From: Candidatus Enterovibrio altilux
Lineage (GTDB): Bacteria > Pseudomonadota > Gammaproteobacteria > Enterobacterales > Vibrionaceae
DNA: 64,000 nucleotides
Direction: 5' to 3'
Assembly: GCF_002381345.1 (NCBI RefSeq)
Contig: NZ_CP020663.1
Span: 279,519-343,518, forward strand
Position numbers and translations under genes: made by a program. Within the stretch, counting starts at the first letter, position 1; each line of letters begins with the position of its first letter. Shown piece after piece: positions 10,224 through 20,920 of this stretch. Below the pieces are notes generated by a model. It made no database searches and was not told the DNA's origin. It saw only the letters and a program-made list of their open reading frames with translations.

Positions 10224-11241
10224 GGGCTTCTTGATTTTTTTAAATATTGTCGAACTGCATAATTATGTTCAGCGAGTGTTTTTGAAAACTGATGTCCACC
10301 ATAACCGCTCGCAACAAAATAAAAATACGTTGTTTGGTCAGGGTTCGCTGCTGCAAAAATGGAAGCACTCCCCGGCATAGCAATCGGCGTTGGCGGCAAT
10401 CCCGAAATCACATACGTATTGTACGGTGTTGGCGTACGTAAATCTTCCTCCCTAATATTACCTTTGTATTTATCACCCATCCCATAAATAACAGTTGGGT
10501 CTGTTTGCAAACGCATACGCTTTTTTAAGCGGTTTACAAAAACAGACGCCACTTTTCCGCGTTCAATATCAACTGCTGTTTCTTTTTCGATGATGGATGC
10601 GAGCGTTAACAAATCATAAGGCGACTTTATAGGAAGGTTAGCTTCGCGAGCTTTCCACGCGGAATCTAGCACCACTTGCAGCTGATTGGATGCGCGCCGA
10701 AAAATCGACATATCACTTTCACCCGCCACAAAATAATACGTTTCAGGTAGTAACATTCCTTCTACTTTATTTGAAGACAAATCCAGTTTTGTTGCGATTT
10801 CCTTTTCACTAAGTAAACTCGAATCATGTTTTAAAAATTGAAATTGGTTTATAATTGCTCGCCACTCTTTAAAGGTACTTCCTTCAACAAAAGTAATAGC
10901 GAATTGATGCTCTTTACCCACGCTGAAAATGTTAAAAGCATCAGCCAGTGATATATGAGGGGTTAACTGATAAGTGCCTGCTTTTATTTGAGTCAATTCA
11001 GGGTGTGTTTTTGCAGCCCAACGCACCCACCGAGACGGATTTATAATATTTTGTTCAACGAGATCCTGAGTTAAAGAATGGTAGTTTGCGCCATAAGGGA
11101 CTGTAAAAAAAATTTTTTTTTAATCTTTATTGGTGCGTAGACATAGCGTTCAATTTCCAAATATGCACTACCTAAAGCAGCTAATGCAGCTAATGCAGTT
11201 AATGCAAGACTAATAACTAAAAAGTTATTTTTTTTAATCAC
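10220..11241 (-). pseudogene. mltG: Endolytic transglycosylase MltG, frameshifted at a homopolymer
   Basis: MltG is a membrane-anchored murein lytic transglycosylase that ends glycan strand growth. The GTG start at 11241 overlaps the pabC stop by one base and has AAGG upstream. The first part encodes one membrane segment (NNFLVISLALTALAALAALG). The frame then shifts inside A9T8 (minus strand, 11105-11121); the continuation FTVPYGANYHSL... is in another frame and leads into an otherwise complete catalytic domain (LTLASIIEKETA with the catalytic Glu, RLQTDPTVIYGMG, YNTYVISGLPPTPIAMPG). No other lesion is visible. One added base would restore the frame, so this is either an early pseudogene, a slippage-rescued gene or a sequencing error. 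Confidence 0.85.
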
Positions 11242-12047
11242 TAATTTAACCTTAATGCTATTGCTGTACATGCATCAAAAGCGCTGTATGGTGTGTTCTC
11301 AATCCTATTAACGGGTATAAGACCCATTATTGCATTTGTTATAAATATTTCATCGGCATCCCAAAGCACATCAGAGGCAGACGTTATTTCTACTACGCTA
11401 TACCCAAAATCATGGGCGATTTCCATTACTTGAGCACGCATCGTGCCTTTCACGCCAGCATACTGCAAATTTGGTGTATACAATGTATTTTGCTTTCGCC
11501 AAAATAAATTAGAGGCTGAAGTCTCTATCATGTATCCATTCATATCGCAGGCAATGCCATCTTCTGCGTTAGATGCATCTACTTCATGCTTCAGCATCAC
11601 TTGTTCCAAACGGTTTAGGTGCTTTAGTCCCGCAAAAGGGGATATTCCCATTTTTTGAGTTAACAGTATAAGTGCAATACCTTCATCACGCCAAACATCA
11701 TACTGAACTGGATAGTCATGCGTGAATACCACTACATTAGGCGAATGGCAGCCTGCTGGGCTATAGCTTCGATCACCTGTCCCACGGGTAATAATAACTT
11801 TTAAAATTGTTTTTTCTTTATTTTTTACCGTATCCGCCATTTGTTGAACCCAACGTTTCAACTGCTTCCAATCAATCAAAACTATAAACAACTGAGCAGT
11901 ATTATCACGTAAACGAGCCTCATGACGATCCCACGCAGATACTATACCATGCTGTACCAAAACGGTGGTAAAACATCCGTCACCATACTGCAGACCACGA
12001 TCTGAAATCGCAATAGCTGTAGTCTCTTGCCCGTTTAGCAAAATCAT
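11241..12047 (-). CDS. pabC: Aminodeoxychorismate lyase
   Basis: A PLP fold-type IV enzyme that releases pyruvate from aminodeoxychorismate to give p-aminobenzoate for folate. I start at ATG 12047 (MILLNGQ), with AGGA seven bases upstream; 268 residues, the usual length. The PLP lysine is in GLKHLNRLEQV, and ETSASNLFWRK plus GVKGTMRAQV match the family. It lies between the dead fabF and mltG, the normal position in the fab cluster, and shares one base with mltG. Confidence 0.93.
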   Translation of the reverse strand: MILLNGQETTAIAISDRGLQYGDGCFTTVLVQHGIVSAWDRHEARLRDNTAQLFIVLIDWKQLKRWVQQMADTVKNKEKTILKVIITRGTGDRSYSPAGCHSPNVVVFTHDYPVQYDVWRDEGIALILLTQKMGISPFAGLKHLNRLEQVMLKHEVDASNAEDGIACDMNGYMIETSASNLFWRKQNTLYTPNLQYAGVKGTMRAQVMEIAHDFGYSVVEITSASDVLWDADEIFITNAIMGLIPVNRIENTPYSAFDACTAIALRLN

Positions 12048-12109
12048 TACATATTCCTGATGGTACAAATAAAAAATGATCTCATACAGGGTATTCCACT
12101 ACCTTAATC

Positions 12110-13869
12110 TAACAAAAACCCAAATTTTAAAAACTTAAAAGACTCTTTATTTCACCAATCAAAAAATTTATATAGTGCATACTCCATATTCATTTGACAC
12201 ATATCATGAAGCACCCGATACCAATCACAACCATACTCAAAATTATTTAAATAAATGGTGATGCAACAGTCTCATCAACCAATGGCATAATAATACATTC
12301 AGCAGAACCAACTGCACCTGAAAGATGTCCTATCATTGACTTGGTAGACGAAACCATCGTCTTATCAGCAGCAGCATCTATCATCAAACAGATACTTTTC
12401 GTTTCCATAAGGTCACCACTAGTGTAAACATACCATGAGCATCAATATATTCGATTTATTCTAATATGATACCCGCATCGTGAATAGCAGCTTTCATTGC
12501 CCATGCACCACAAGTGCGTTGATGACAAAACCATCACAGGCTTTATCCCAAGGCTGAGAAGCTCTTTATGGACTGTCATTACGCGTAGAGAGCGCTTTTA
12601 CAGTAGTAAACCCCCCCAATACCAAGTTCAGTCAATGCTATTTTCAATGCTGCATTGTTTCCTAATTCAAGTGTCGAGAAAAAATATTAACATGATTCGC
12701 TATTAGACAATCGCTTTCGTATTAGGCATACCTAGTTTTATCCGCTTATTTTACGCTTTTATCATGGCGGCGGTTTCACTAATATGAGTTGTATGATCCC
12801 TTAAAATCAATGTCCCTACCAGTCCTTGTTATTTCCTGAATAAGAGAACTAAATTTTCACTCAATACTCAAAATAATTAGGCTTACTTAAATATTCAGAT
12901 CCATGAACAATCTTCGCTACAATTCAACTCACTAGAAGCAGTATAATCAAGCTTTAACTAATCGTTGCTAACTAATATTCTGGATTGATAAAGAACCTAT
13001 TCAGCTATGGAATCAAACTAAGCCAGGTAATCATAGGAGACATCATTTATTTAACGACTGAGCCATTACGACAGCCCTCATGGTTAAATGCATATTTTCA
13101 ATGCGCTTAAGAGGTCTGCAAAGATTCATCAATTCTATTTTCAAACTTGAACTTTATTTCCTAATTTGAAATCAAGTTAGCAAAATTTATGTCATGATCA
13201 AAGCGTTAAATAAACTAACTGGGCTAAGTATGCCTAAAATAAAAGCAATTGTTTAATGGTTAATGATGTGGAGATTTGCTATCTGAACTCAAATTAGGGA
13301 ACAAAGCCTTTTAATATCACCAGTAACCTGCATCTATGTCACCACATGCAATCATACGTATTGCATGGCCAATATTATGCAAGCCAATGATACACGCAGT
13401 TGAAATAGCAATATTTAGCACAAGAGGGCCGTAATAGATCGAAATATAACCGACGATCATGTTAACAATGATTGACGATACAACAATGGACTGATTTTTA
13501 TGGACTTTTTTAACATACGTACAGTGATTTATTTCAATCAAACCAAGACAACCGATGCTCGAATCAATAGCAATACCTATGCGCTCAGCATGTTCTTCTA
13601 TGATTCCCAAACCAGAATTTTTCAATGCTTGCACACTTGCTGCGATCCCGTACTAAATAAAAAAAACCATTTTATGAGCGTCCTTTTTAAAAATTTAATC
13701 TTCACCGTTAAAATTATTTACTAAACCCACAATCCTTATCACGAATTCTGTAGTATCGCAATAATTAATAGTTTGAATACCTCTCTGGCCAGATAACAGC
13801 ACTTTCCAAGAAAATACAACAGTCTGGTGATAACATCCACATGTCTGTAACAACACGACGTTTAGACAT
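12110..13869 (-). pseudogene. fabF: 3-oxoacyl-ACP synthase II, destroyed by IS insertion, deletion and frameshifts
   Basis: FabF (KAS II) elongates acyl-ACP and makes cis-vaccenate. The N-terminus MSKRRVVVT is at 13869 behind AGGAGA and drifts through frameshifts. The stretch 13317-13634 is still an open frame corresponding to the middle of FabF (EEHAERIGIAIDSS, IAISTACIIGLHNIGHA with the catalytic Cys). IS debris at 12654-13314 splits it. The rest continues below: LGIGG, a frameshift in a run of seven G, KALSTRND, PWDK, an internal deletion of about 60 codons, then a worn NAHG (read as DAHG), SSTKSMIGHL and EYAL. It is the only broken enzyme gene between acpP and pabC. Confidence 0.93.
12654..13314. 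mobile_element. Nested IS5-like fragments inside fabF
   Basis: A minus-strand 3'-end piece (from TTGTTTCCTAATTCAAG at 12655 to about 12825) abuts a plus-strand copy (about 12826-13314) with large internal deletions and a further inverted-repeat trace near 13149. The right end reads AAATTAGGGAACAAAGCC. It separates FabF coding remnants that are otherwise collinear, so it marks an insertion into fabF. Confidence 0.8.
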
Positions 13870-13926
13870 AATGAGATTCTCCTAAAAAAATCAAGTCTTA
13901 AATATTTCAGGGCACTAAAAATAACT

Positions 13927-13949
13927 CAGGCGGCCAAATCGACCGCCTG
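13927..13949 (-). terminator. Hairpin after acpP
   Basis: CAGGCGG and CCGCCTG form a perfect 7-bp GC-rich stem with a nine-base loop, 17 bases past the acpP stop, followed on the minus strand by AGTTATTTTTAG. It could terminate or attenuate transcription beyond acpP, isolating the dead fabF and downstream genes. Confidence 0.75.
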
Positions 13950-13965
13950 GAAAAATTTTTCATGA

Positions 13966-14202
13966 TTACTCAGACGCACCAACAACATAGTCAATAGCGG
14001 CTTGAACGGTAGTAATCTTCTCTGCTTCTTCGTCTGGAATCTCGGTGTCGAACTCTTCTTCCAAAGCCATGACTAACTCAACTGTGTCTAGTGAGTCAGC
14101 GCCAAGGTCATCAACAAAAGATGCTTCATTCTTAACTTCAGCTTCGTTTACACCTAGTTGCTCGATGATTATTTTTTTTACTCGTTTTTCAATGTTGCTC
14201 AT
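13966..14202 (-). CDS. acpP: Acyl carrier protein
   Basis: The small acidic carrier of growing acyl chains. The start is ATG 14202 ([12 protein letters not shown]) with AAGGA upstream, giving 78 residues, exactly the E. coli length. The phosphopantetheine serine is in the invariant [18 protein letters not shown]. It lies between fabG and the fabF relic. Confidence 0.98.
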   Translation of the reverse strand: MSNIEKRVKKIIIEQLGVNEAEVKNEASFVDDLGADSLDTVELVMALEEEFDTEIPDEEAEKITTVQAAIDYVVGASE

Positions 14203-14360
14203 GTTAATACGATTCCTTACAAGATTCACAGATGCAATATGTGCAGTAGTTTATTCAATAACGTAGAAGTTGCAATACCCTTAATGATAATCAAACCACG
14301 ATTTACTGTATAAGTAAGTCGGAGTTTGACCTGTATTATTTCATGTTGCAACTATGATGT

Positions 14361-15098
14361 TCAAATCATATACATGCCGCCATTGACATGCAGTGTTTCA
14401 CCTGTAATATACGCTGCATCATCAGAGGCTAAAAAAGCTACAGTTGCTGCAATTTCACGCGGATAGCCTAAACGTCCAGTAGGTACTTGAGCCAAAATTA
14501 CCGAGTACTGATCATCATCCAACGCTCTTGTCATATCAGTTTCGATGAAACCGGGAGCAACAGTATTTACGGTAATGCCGCGCGATGCGACTTCACGTGC
14601 CAGAGATTTAGTAAAGCCTACAATTCCAGCTTTAGCCGCTGAATAATTTGCTTGCCCTGGGTTACCCATTGTACCCACAACAGAACCAACATTAATAATA
14701 CGTCCATTGCGTTTTTTCATCATTGTACTCAGCACGACTTTAGACATACGGAAGATAGATGTTAAATTAGTATCTATGATGTATTGCCAGTCATCCTCTT
14801 TCATACGTATCAACAAGTTATCACGCGTAGTACCTGCATTGTTTACTAAAATATCGATATCACCAAATTCTTCTTTAATAGATTTTAGTACTGTGTCAAT
14901 GAACTCAGCAGAAGTAACATTTAGCACGTATCCTTTACCGTTTTCACCCAATAAATAGTCACTGATTACTGCTGCTCCGCTTTCCGCTGTTGCTGTACCA
15001 ACAACCGTCGCCCCACGCTCAGCCAAAAGTTCAGCAATTGCACGTCCTATACCGCGACTTGCACCCGTGATAAGAGCAATTTTACCGTTCAGGTCCAT
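14361..15098 (-). CDS. fabG: 3-oxoacyl-ACP reductase
   Basis: The NADPH-dependent reductase of fatty-acid elongation, an SDR protein. ATG 15098 (MDLNGKIALITGASRGIGRA) has AAGGA upstream and gives 245 residues against 244 in E. coli. The cofactor loop GASRGIG, NNAG, the catalytic Ser (NVGSVVG) and the YSAAKAG Tyr/Lys pair are all intact, as is the C-terminal GGMYMI. It sits between fabD and acpP. Confidence 0.97.
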   Translation of the reverse strand: MDLNGKIALITGASRGIGRAIAELLAERGATVVGTATAESGAAVISDYLLGENGKGYVLNVTSAEFIDTVLKSIKEEFGDIDILVNNAGTTRDNLLIRMKEDDWQYIIDTNLTSIFRMSKVVLSTMMKKRNGRIINVGSVVGTMGNPGQANYSAAKAGIVGFTKSLAREVASRGITVNTVAPGFIETDMTRALDDDQYSVILAQVPTGRLGYPREIAATVAFLASDDAAYITGETLHVNGGMYMI

Positions 15099-15154
15099 TT
15101 TAGTTCGTTCCTTAATGATCACAGACATAAAAATTTAACCGCTGCTTCCAAAAA

Positions 15155-16078
15155 TTATTTTGCGGCTTCCAAAGAAGCTGGATCGTTTACTACAACCGCG
15201 TTAAGTTTACGATCAATGCGCTTTGTTAGACCAGTCAACACTTTACTTGGACCCATTTCTAATAATAATTTAACACCCTTGCTTGCAATTTTTTCAATGC
15301 TTTCAGCCCAGCGTACTGGACCAAACAATTGACGTACTAATGCTGACTTAATTGCATCAGAAGATGTTTCGACTGCAATATCCGCATTATTAATGACAGG
15401 AATAGACGGCAAAGAAAATTCGATAGAGTCTAATGCCACAGCAAGCTTATCAGCTGCTGGTTTCATTAACGCGCAATGAGACGGCACAGAAACAGGCAAT
15501 AGTAATGCACGCTTAGCACCTGCGTCCTTACAAAGTTCGTTTGCACGCACTACCGCTTCTTTATTACCTGCAATAACAACTTGGCCCGGCGAATTAAAGT
15601 TTACAGGGGAAACAACTTGCCCCTGTGCTGCATATTCGCACATTTTAGAAATAAACTCGTTATCCAAGCCAATGATCGCAGACATTGCACCAATACCAGC
15701 AGGAACAGCTTTTTGCATTAATTTGCCACGTAACTCAACAAGCTTAATGGCCTCTTTGAAATCAATCACACCTGCACACACAAGCGCAGAATATTCACCC
15801 AAACTGTGACCAGCCATTACTGAAGGTTGTGCACCACTTTCTTGTAACCATACACGCCAAATTGCTACTGATGCTGCCAGCAAAGCAGGTTGTGTACGGT
15901 GCGTTTGGTTTAAATCAGCGTCTGGGCCATTTTGAACCAGCGCCCAAAGATCATAACCCAGTACGTCAGATGCTTCAGCAAATGTCCGTTGTACAACCTT
16001 AAATTTTTTTGCAAGTTCTGCCAACATACCTACTGTTTGTGAACCTTGTCCTGGAAAGATCACAGCAAAAATTGACAT
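15155..16078 (-). CDS. fabD: Malonyl-CoA:ACP transacylase
   Basis: Loads malonate on ACP. The 307-residue protein has FPGQGSQ (residues 8-14), the nucleophile motif GHSLGEYSAL (Ser about 92), Arg in ELRGKLMQKAVP and the catalytic His in VPSHCALM. It lies 12 bases downstream of fabH, in the standard fabH-fabD-fabG order. Confidence 0.97.
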   Translation of the reverse strand: MSIFAVIFPGQGSQTVGMLAELAKKFKVVQRTFAEASDVLGYDLWALVQNGPDADLNQTHRTQPALLAASVAIWRVWLQESGAQPSVMAGHSLGEYSALVCAGVIDFKEAIKLVELRGKLMQKAVPAGIGAMSAIIGLDNEFISKMCEYAAQGQVVSPVNFNSPGQVVIAGNKEAVVRANELCKDAGAKRALLLPVSVPSHCALMKPAADKLAVALDSIEFSLPSIPVINNADIAVETSSDAIKSALVRQLFGPVRWAESIEKIASKGVKLLLEMGPSKVLTGLTKRIDRKLNAVVVNDPASLEAAK

Positions 16079-16090
16079 TGTATTTCCTTG

Positions 16091-17056
16091 TTAAAATTTA
16101 ATTAAAGCAGAACCCCATGTGAAACCACCGCCAAAAGCTTCTAGTAATATCGTTTGGCCACGTTGAATACGTCCATCTCGAACAGCTTCATCAAGCGCGA
16201 TAGGAACAGAAGCTGCAGACGTATTACCGTGTTTATCCAAAGTGATTACCACATGACCCATAGATATAGACAGTTTTTTCGCAGTGGCTTTAATAATACG
16301 ATAGTTTGCTTGATGCGGAACAAGCCAATCAATTTCAGACTTATCCATTTCATTAGCATCTAACGTTTCAGAGACAATATTTACCAGTTGCGTCACAGCA
16401 ACCTTAAAGACATCATTCCCCGCCATTTCCAGCCAAGAATCTTCTTTTACTTGCGAACGAGCATTATTACGTGCAGGATGCTTTAAATTCAGAAGTTCAC
16501 CGAATTTTCCATCAGCACGCAAGTGGGTAGAAATCACTCCAGGCTCTTCGCTGGCACCCAAAACCACCGCACCAGCACCATCACCAAATAAGATAATAGT
16601 TGAACGATCTTTAGGATCGCAAGTATGAGAAAGACGATCTGCGCCAATAACTAGCGCATTGCACGCCATTCCTGCTTTCACGTACTGATCTGCAATACTA
16701 AGTGCATAAACAAAACCAGAACATGCTGCTGCAATATCAAACGCAGGACAACCTGAAATACCAAGCATTGCTTGCACATCACATGCAGCTGCTGGAAATG
16801 CACTCTCACCACTAGTAGTAGCAATAATGATAAGGTCAATGTCTTGCTTATCAATTCCAGCTATTTCAATAGCCTGACAAGCAGCATAATAAGCCATAGT
16901 TGTTACTGATTCATTTTCAGCAGCAATACGACGCTCTTTAATACCAGTTCGAGCGATAATCCACTCATCACTGGTATCTACCATTTTAGCGAGATCCGCA
17001 TTACTGCGAATTTGGGCTGGCAAAAAGCTGCCTGTACCTAGAATCTTACTGAACAT
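16091..17056 (-). CDS. fabH: 3-oxoacyl-ACP synthase III
   Basis: Condenses acetyl-CoA with malonyl-ACP to start fatty-acid synthesis. The catalytic triad is intact: Cys in [11 protein letters not shown] (about 112), His in VPHQANYRI and Asn in [11 protein letters not shown]. Length is 321 residues, close to the family's 317. It lies six bases after plsX. With fabF dead, FabH plus an unseen FabB would have to carry condensation. Confidence 0.97.
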   Translation of the reverse strand: MFSKILGTGSFLPAQIRSNADLAKMVDTSDEWIIARTGIKERRIAAENESVTTMAYYAACQAIEIAGIDKQDIDLIIIATTSGESAFPAAACDVQAMLGISGCPAFDIAAACSGFVYALSIADQYVKAGMACNALVIGADRLSHTCDPKDRSTIILFGDGAGAVVLGASEEPGVISTHLRADGKFGELLNLKHPARNNARSQVKEDSWLEMAGNDVFKVAVTQLVNIVSETLDANEMDKSEIDWLVPHQANYRIIKATAKKLSISMGHVVITLDKHGNTSAASVPIALDEAVRDGRIQRGQTILLEAFGGGFTWGSALIKF

Positions 17057-17061
17057 GAAGA

Positions 17062-18087
17062 CTAATATTGCCTCTCGAGTAGTGCGGCTTCTAAACGATC
17101 ACATATTTTTTTAGGGAGTTGCCGTTCAACTTCTTGTACCGCTTCCTCGATAGCATGTTGAAAAGCAGAAACATCAGCACGTCCGTGACTTTTTACTACA
17201 ATACCATGCAATCCTAATAGACTTGCACCATTATGCTGATCAGGGTTTAAATGATTTAGCATATTAAATAAGTCCCCAAACAGACATTTAGCCGCTAGCT
17301 TTTTGAAAGGATTAGCTGCAATATGTACATTCATACTACCTAAAAGTAATTTTGCAACACCTTCACTAGTTTTAAGGCTCACATTACCCACAAATCCATC
17401 ACAGACAATCACGTTGGCTTTCCCTGTATAAAGTTGATCCCCTTCTACATAGCCGATGTAATTGACTACAGAGCACTGTTGAAGCATTTCAGAACAACGC
17501 TTAACTAAATCATTACCTTTTATCGCTTCTTCACCAATATTCAATAATCCTACAGAAGGTTTATATCCAAGCTGCGCTTCTGCTAATACTGACCCCATAA
17601 CCGCGAATTGAAACAAAGTATCCGCATTAACAGAAACATTTGCACCAAGATCCAACAACCAACTCTGATGACATCCCAATGTAGGGAGCGCAGAAACCAA
17701 TGCTGGTCTATTGATTCCTGGTAAAAGTTTTAATAATGAACGAGAAAGTGCCATTAGTGCGCCAGTATTTCCAGCACTAATACAAGCATCAACACTGCCA
17801 TCAGCAACAAGTTCTAACGCAATACGCATTGATGTTCCTCTGCTCGAACGAAGTGCTTGAGAAGGACTGATGTCATTGCCAATAGAAGATTCCGCATGTA
17901 CTATTGATATACGGGAAGCATTATTATAATTTAATGACACAAGCTGATGAGTAATATCAGGTTTATTACCGACAAGTACAACTTTTAGCGAAGGAAAATA
18001 CGATAATGCCTGCACGGTAGCAGGCACTGTAACCTTAGGACCAAAATCCCCACCCATCGCATCAAGTGCAATGGTCAAACCTGTCAA
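17062..18087 (-). CDS. plsX: Phosphate acyltransferase PlsX
   Basis: Converts acyl-ACP to acyl-phosphate, the acyl donor for phospholipid synthesis through PlsY. The 341 residues include the family signatures [12 protein letters not shown] (N-terminus), [22 protein letters not shown] and [16 protein letters not shown]. It is slightly shorter than the E. coli protein because of the C-terminus. It lies between rpmF and fabH, as in most gammaproteobacteria. Confidence 0.96.
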   Translation of the reverse strand: MTGLTIALDAMGGDFGPKVTVPATVQALSYFPSLKVVLVGNKPDITHQLVSLNYNNASRISIVHAESSIGNDISPSQALRSSRGTSMRIALELVADGSVDACISAGNTGALMALSRSLLKLLPGINRPALVSALPTLGCHQSWLLDLGANVSVNADTLFQFAVMGSVLAEAQLGYKPSVGLLNIGEEAIKGNDLVKRCSEMLQQCSVVNYIGYVEGDQLYTGKANVIVCDGFVGNVSLKTSEGVAKLLLGSMNVHIAANPFKKLAAKCLFGDLFNMLNHLNPDQHNGASLLGLHGIVVKSHGRADVSAFQHAIEEAVQEVERQLPKKICDRLEAALLERQY

Positions 18088-18097
18088 AAACTCAACC

Positions 18098-18268
18098 TTA
18101 CTTATTGATTACCTTACGGCCACGGTAAAAACCGTCAGCAGTTATATTATGACGCAGGTGAGTCTCACCAGACATTACATCTACAGACAATGTACTTGCA
18201 GTGAGCGCATCATGCGAACGACGCATACCACGCATAGAACGTGTTTTCTTGCTCTTTTGTACGGCCAT
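18098..18268 (-). CDS. rpmF: Ribosomal protein bL32
   Basis: A 56-residue protein of the large ribosomal subunit, starting [20 protein letters not shown] and ending [10 protein letters not shown]. It lies ten bases upstream of plsX. It is intact although the gene normally preceding it (yceD) is dead. Confidence 0.95.
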   Translation of the reverse strand: MAVQKSKKTRSMRGMRRSHDALTASTLSVDVMSGETHLRHNITADGFYRGRKVINK

Positions 18269-18289
18269 TAACCCTAATCCTCATTATTC

Positions 18290-18801
18290 TTACTGTAGAT
18301 TTTTTAAACAACAAATAGATTCAAATGCTCATCAGTGAGACGTACTTATCCACTAATATATTATTAAAATCAACTTCGTAATCAACCTCTTCGCACATAG
18401 TCACCATTAATTCGTCTTCAATACGCTAAAAAAAAATTAATATCACTATTTTCATCAACTACGTAGGCTCATCAACGTCGGGTACAGTACCAACCTAATC
18501 TTCATTAAAGGCAAGCCTATAACGAAACTCTGTGTCACCATAATACGAATAAACTTTTGCATGCAATACTAATATCAATAATAGCAGTTACGTTTCAACG
18601 TTAAAAGAAAGTATAATATCTATACCAACAATGGCACATTCAATTACCTTTCAAAGCTCTGATTTATTACACTACCATCTTTATTAAAATATTTTTATAC
18701 ACTCTTGAATGCATCAACTATTAATAAAAATCTCATCTTTTGTGTCAAACATAAATTCTAGCCCCCACAGTATCTAGAGTCAAAGAAATTTAACCTTGCA
18801 T
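18290..18801 (-). pseudogene. yceD: Decayed yceD (DUF177, 23S rRNA accumulation protein)
   Basis: YceD normally precedes rpmF. The minus strand from ATG 18801 reads MQG*ISLTLDTV, matching MQKVKLPLTLDPV of the E. coli protein. Further along come LSFNVE-like and ITAIIDISIAC-like pieces, DEPT*VDENSDINFF and RIEDELMVTMCEEVDYEVDF, which match YEPIEVNEFGEIDLLAMVED and what follows, in changing frames with stops. Length and position fit. YceD is reported to be needed for proper 23S rRNA accumulation, so its loss parallels the decay of an rRNA operon end in this window. The end is approximate. Confidence 0.8.
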
Positions 18802-18968
18802 TTTTATGAATTAACATTAAAACACTAATTTACCCAGCAAACGGCTAGTTTCTGCGTAACAAGCACTTAATGAATTTGAAACAAAATGAGCACTATGTGC
18901 CAAGAAATAAGTAATACCCACGCTTCTTCACAAGGATAAAATAGTATACGTCACTGACGTATACACAT

Positions 18969-19870
18969 GGCTTTTTTTCTTAATTCGAGTTCAGGTAATC
19001 AATCCCAACAGAATTAACTATTAGACGCTCTCTTTTGTTTTAGGCATACCTAGTCCCGTCAATTTATTTAACATTTTTATCATAGCGTAGGCTTCGCCAA
19101 TCTGAGTTATGTGATCCCTTAGGCTCAATGTCCCTTCGAGTAGTTTTTTGACTCAAAACATTGCGCCTCTGATAGAGAAGGTTTATGGCAATCAAACTTC
19201 ATTTTTCAATGCTGATTTCAACCGTGTAACTTCTGGTAACTCATCGCTAAACTACGCGAATGATCTCGTTCCTGACAAGTTGCTCCTTTTCTTTGCAGAA
19301 TAAAAGGAACCGCTCGTTTAATACAAACAGCGTCGTAAGCATCATTGCCTTATATTTCATTGATTCTTCTACAAGTCTGTTTGAGCGAATTAGATAACAC
19401 CTCACCGTAAGCTTCTAACCTCCTAGAATCTTTGGTTAAGAACTGGTTGAATCTTTTAGTTTTAGTTTTCGTCTTAAACGCAACATTAACTGTTTTGGCT
19501 CGCTTACTAATGCATGAATAGTAAGGGCATGAGAATAGTAGTTGAATAAGTTAAAAAATAAAATTAATGAACCCTGCCATGCCTCTCAAGGCATTTAAAA
19601 TACGTATTTACCATGAAAGCCCTCGTAATAATTAAGTCGCTAAATAAACGAAATTTTCCTTAATTCCCCTGCTTAGTTTGATTCCATAGCTAAATGGCTT
19701 CTTCGTTCATCCAAAATGTTAGTGACCCGCCATTGCTTAAATCTTAATCACACTGTTTCCAGTTAGTTGTTTTGTAGCACAACTAGTCCATAGACTTAAA
19801 TATTTAAACGAACCTAGCTGTTTAGTGCATAGCTTAATAACTGAGTCCCCTGCTTTAGAGAACAAGACCT
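18969..19870 (-). mobile_element. Decayed IS5-like element
   Basis: Left end GGCTTTTTTTCTTAATTCGA, right end GCTTTAGAGAACAAGACC. Minus-strand transposase with many stops and internal deletions. It fills the space between the yceD relic and galE. Confidence 0.8.
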
Positions 19871-19903
19871 ACGGTGCTTACATATGACAGCCAAAGCCCG
19901 AAA

Positions 19904-20920
19904 TCAATTACCAGGATACCCACTTGGGTTATTTGACTGCCAACGCCACGTATCCATAACCATATCATCTAACGAATGAGTTGCTTCCCAACCTAGTTCA
20001 ACGTAAGCCTTAGTCGGATCAGCCCAACATTCAGCAATATCACCTAAACGACGAAGAGCCACCTTATATGCAATTTCTTTACCGCTTGCTTTGCTAAATG
20101 CTGCGACCATTTCAAACACACTCGTACCATCACCAGTTCCCAAATTATAAATATGAAGTCCCGACATTGTACTGACTTTACGGAGTGCAGCAAGATGACC
20201 ATTCGCCAAATCAACAACATGGATATAATCGCGAATACCACTACCATCTGGGGTTGGATAATCATCGCCAAACACAGACAAATACTTTCGGCGTCCTACC
20301 GCAACCTGAGAGATATACGGCATCAAATTATTCGGCACGCCTTGCGGATCTTCGCCTATTTCACCTGATTTGTGCGAGCCGACTGGATTGAAATAACGCA
20401 ATAGCGTAATACTCCAGCCGGGATTCGCTTTCTGAAAATCTGTTAAGCACTCTTCCACCATCAATTTACTTCGTCCATAAGGATTCGTCGCAAAAGTAGG
20501 AAAGTCTTCACGAATCGGCACTGATGCAGAATCACCATAAACGGTTGCAGACGAACTGATGATAATGGATGTTATGCCTGCATTGCGCATTGTATCCATC
20601 AGTACTAACGTACCATTAACGTTATTATCGTAGTACTCCAGTGGTTTCTCAACAGACTCACCCACGGCCTTAAGACCAGCAAAATGAATGACAGTATCAA
20701 TCTTTTCTCTTGCAAATACGGAGAAAAGAAAGACTTTATTGCGAATATCACCTTGGTGAAATATTGGGCAAGTACCTACTAGTTTCTCAATACGCTCTAA
20801 AACCGCCAACTTACTATTATGTAAGTTATCGATAAGAATGGGATTCATACCTGCTTCAATCAGCTGTACACACGTGTGACTCCCAATGTATCCTAAGCCA
20901 CCTGTCACTAATACATTCAT
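19904..20920 (-). CDS. galE: UDP-glucose 4-epimerase
   Basis: Interconverts UDP-glucose and UDP-galactose. ATG 20920 (MNVLVTGGLGYIGSHTC) gives 338 residues, as in E. coli; an in-frame TTG 12 bases upstream is not needed. NAD-binding GGLGYIGSH, the SSSATVYG serine, catalytic Tyr/Lys in NPYGRSK and the RYFNPVGSH substrate loop are intact. No other gal genes are adjacent, so its likely job is surface polysaccharide or LPS precursor supply. Confidence 0.97.
   Translation of the reverse strand: MNVLVTGGLGYIGSHTCVQLIEAGMNPILIDNLHNSKLAVLERIEKLVGTCPIFHQGDIRNKVFLFSVFAREKIDTVIHFAGLKAVGESVEKPLEYYDNNVNGTLVLMDTMRNAGITSIIISSSATVYGDSASVPIREDFPTFATNPYGRSKLMVEECLTDFQKANPGWSITLLRYFNPVGSHKSGEIGEDPQGVPNNLMPYISQVAVGRRKYLSVFGDDYPTPDGSGIRDYIHVVDLANGHLAALRKVSTMSGLHIYNLGTGDGTSVFEMVAAFSKASGKEIAYKVALRRLGDIAECWADPTKAYVELGWEATHSLDDMVMDTWRWQSNNPSGYPGN

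Noticed and set aside
12497..12706. Plus-strand open frame of 69 codons
   Set aside because: It lies antisense to the fabF remains and has no ribosome-binding site.
13317..13634. A 105-codon open frame that might be a novel membrane protein
   Set aside because: It is the middle of FabF (ISTACIIGLHNIGHA around the catalytic Cys) left open by chance between lesions.
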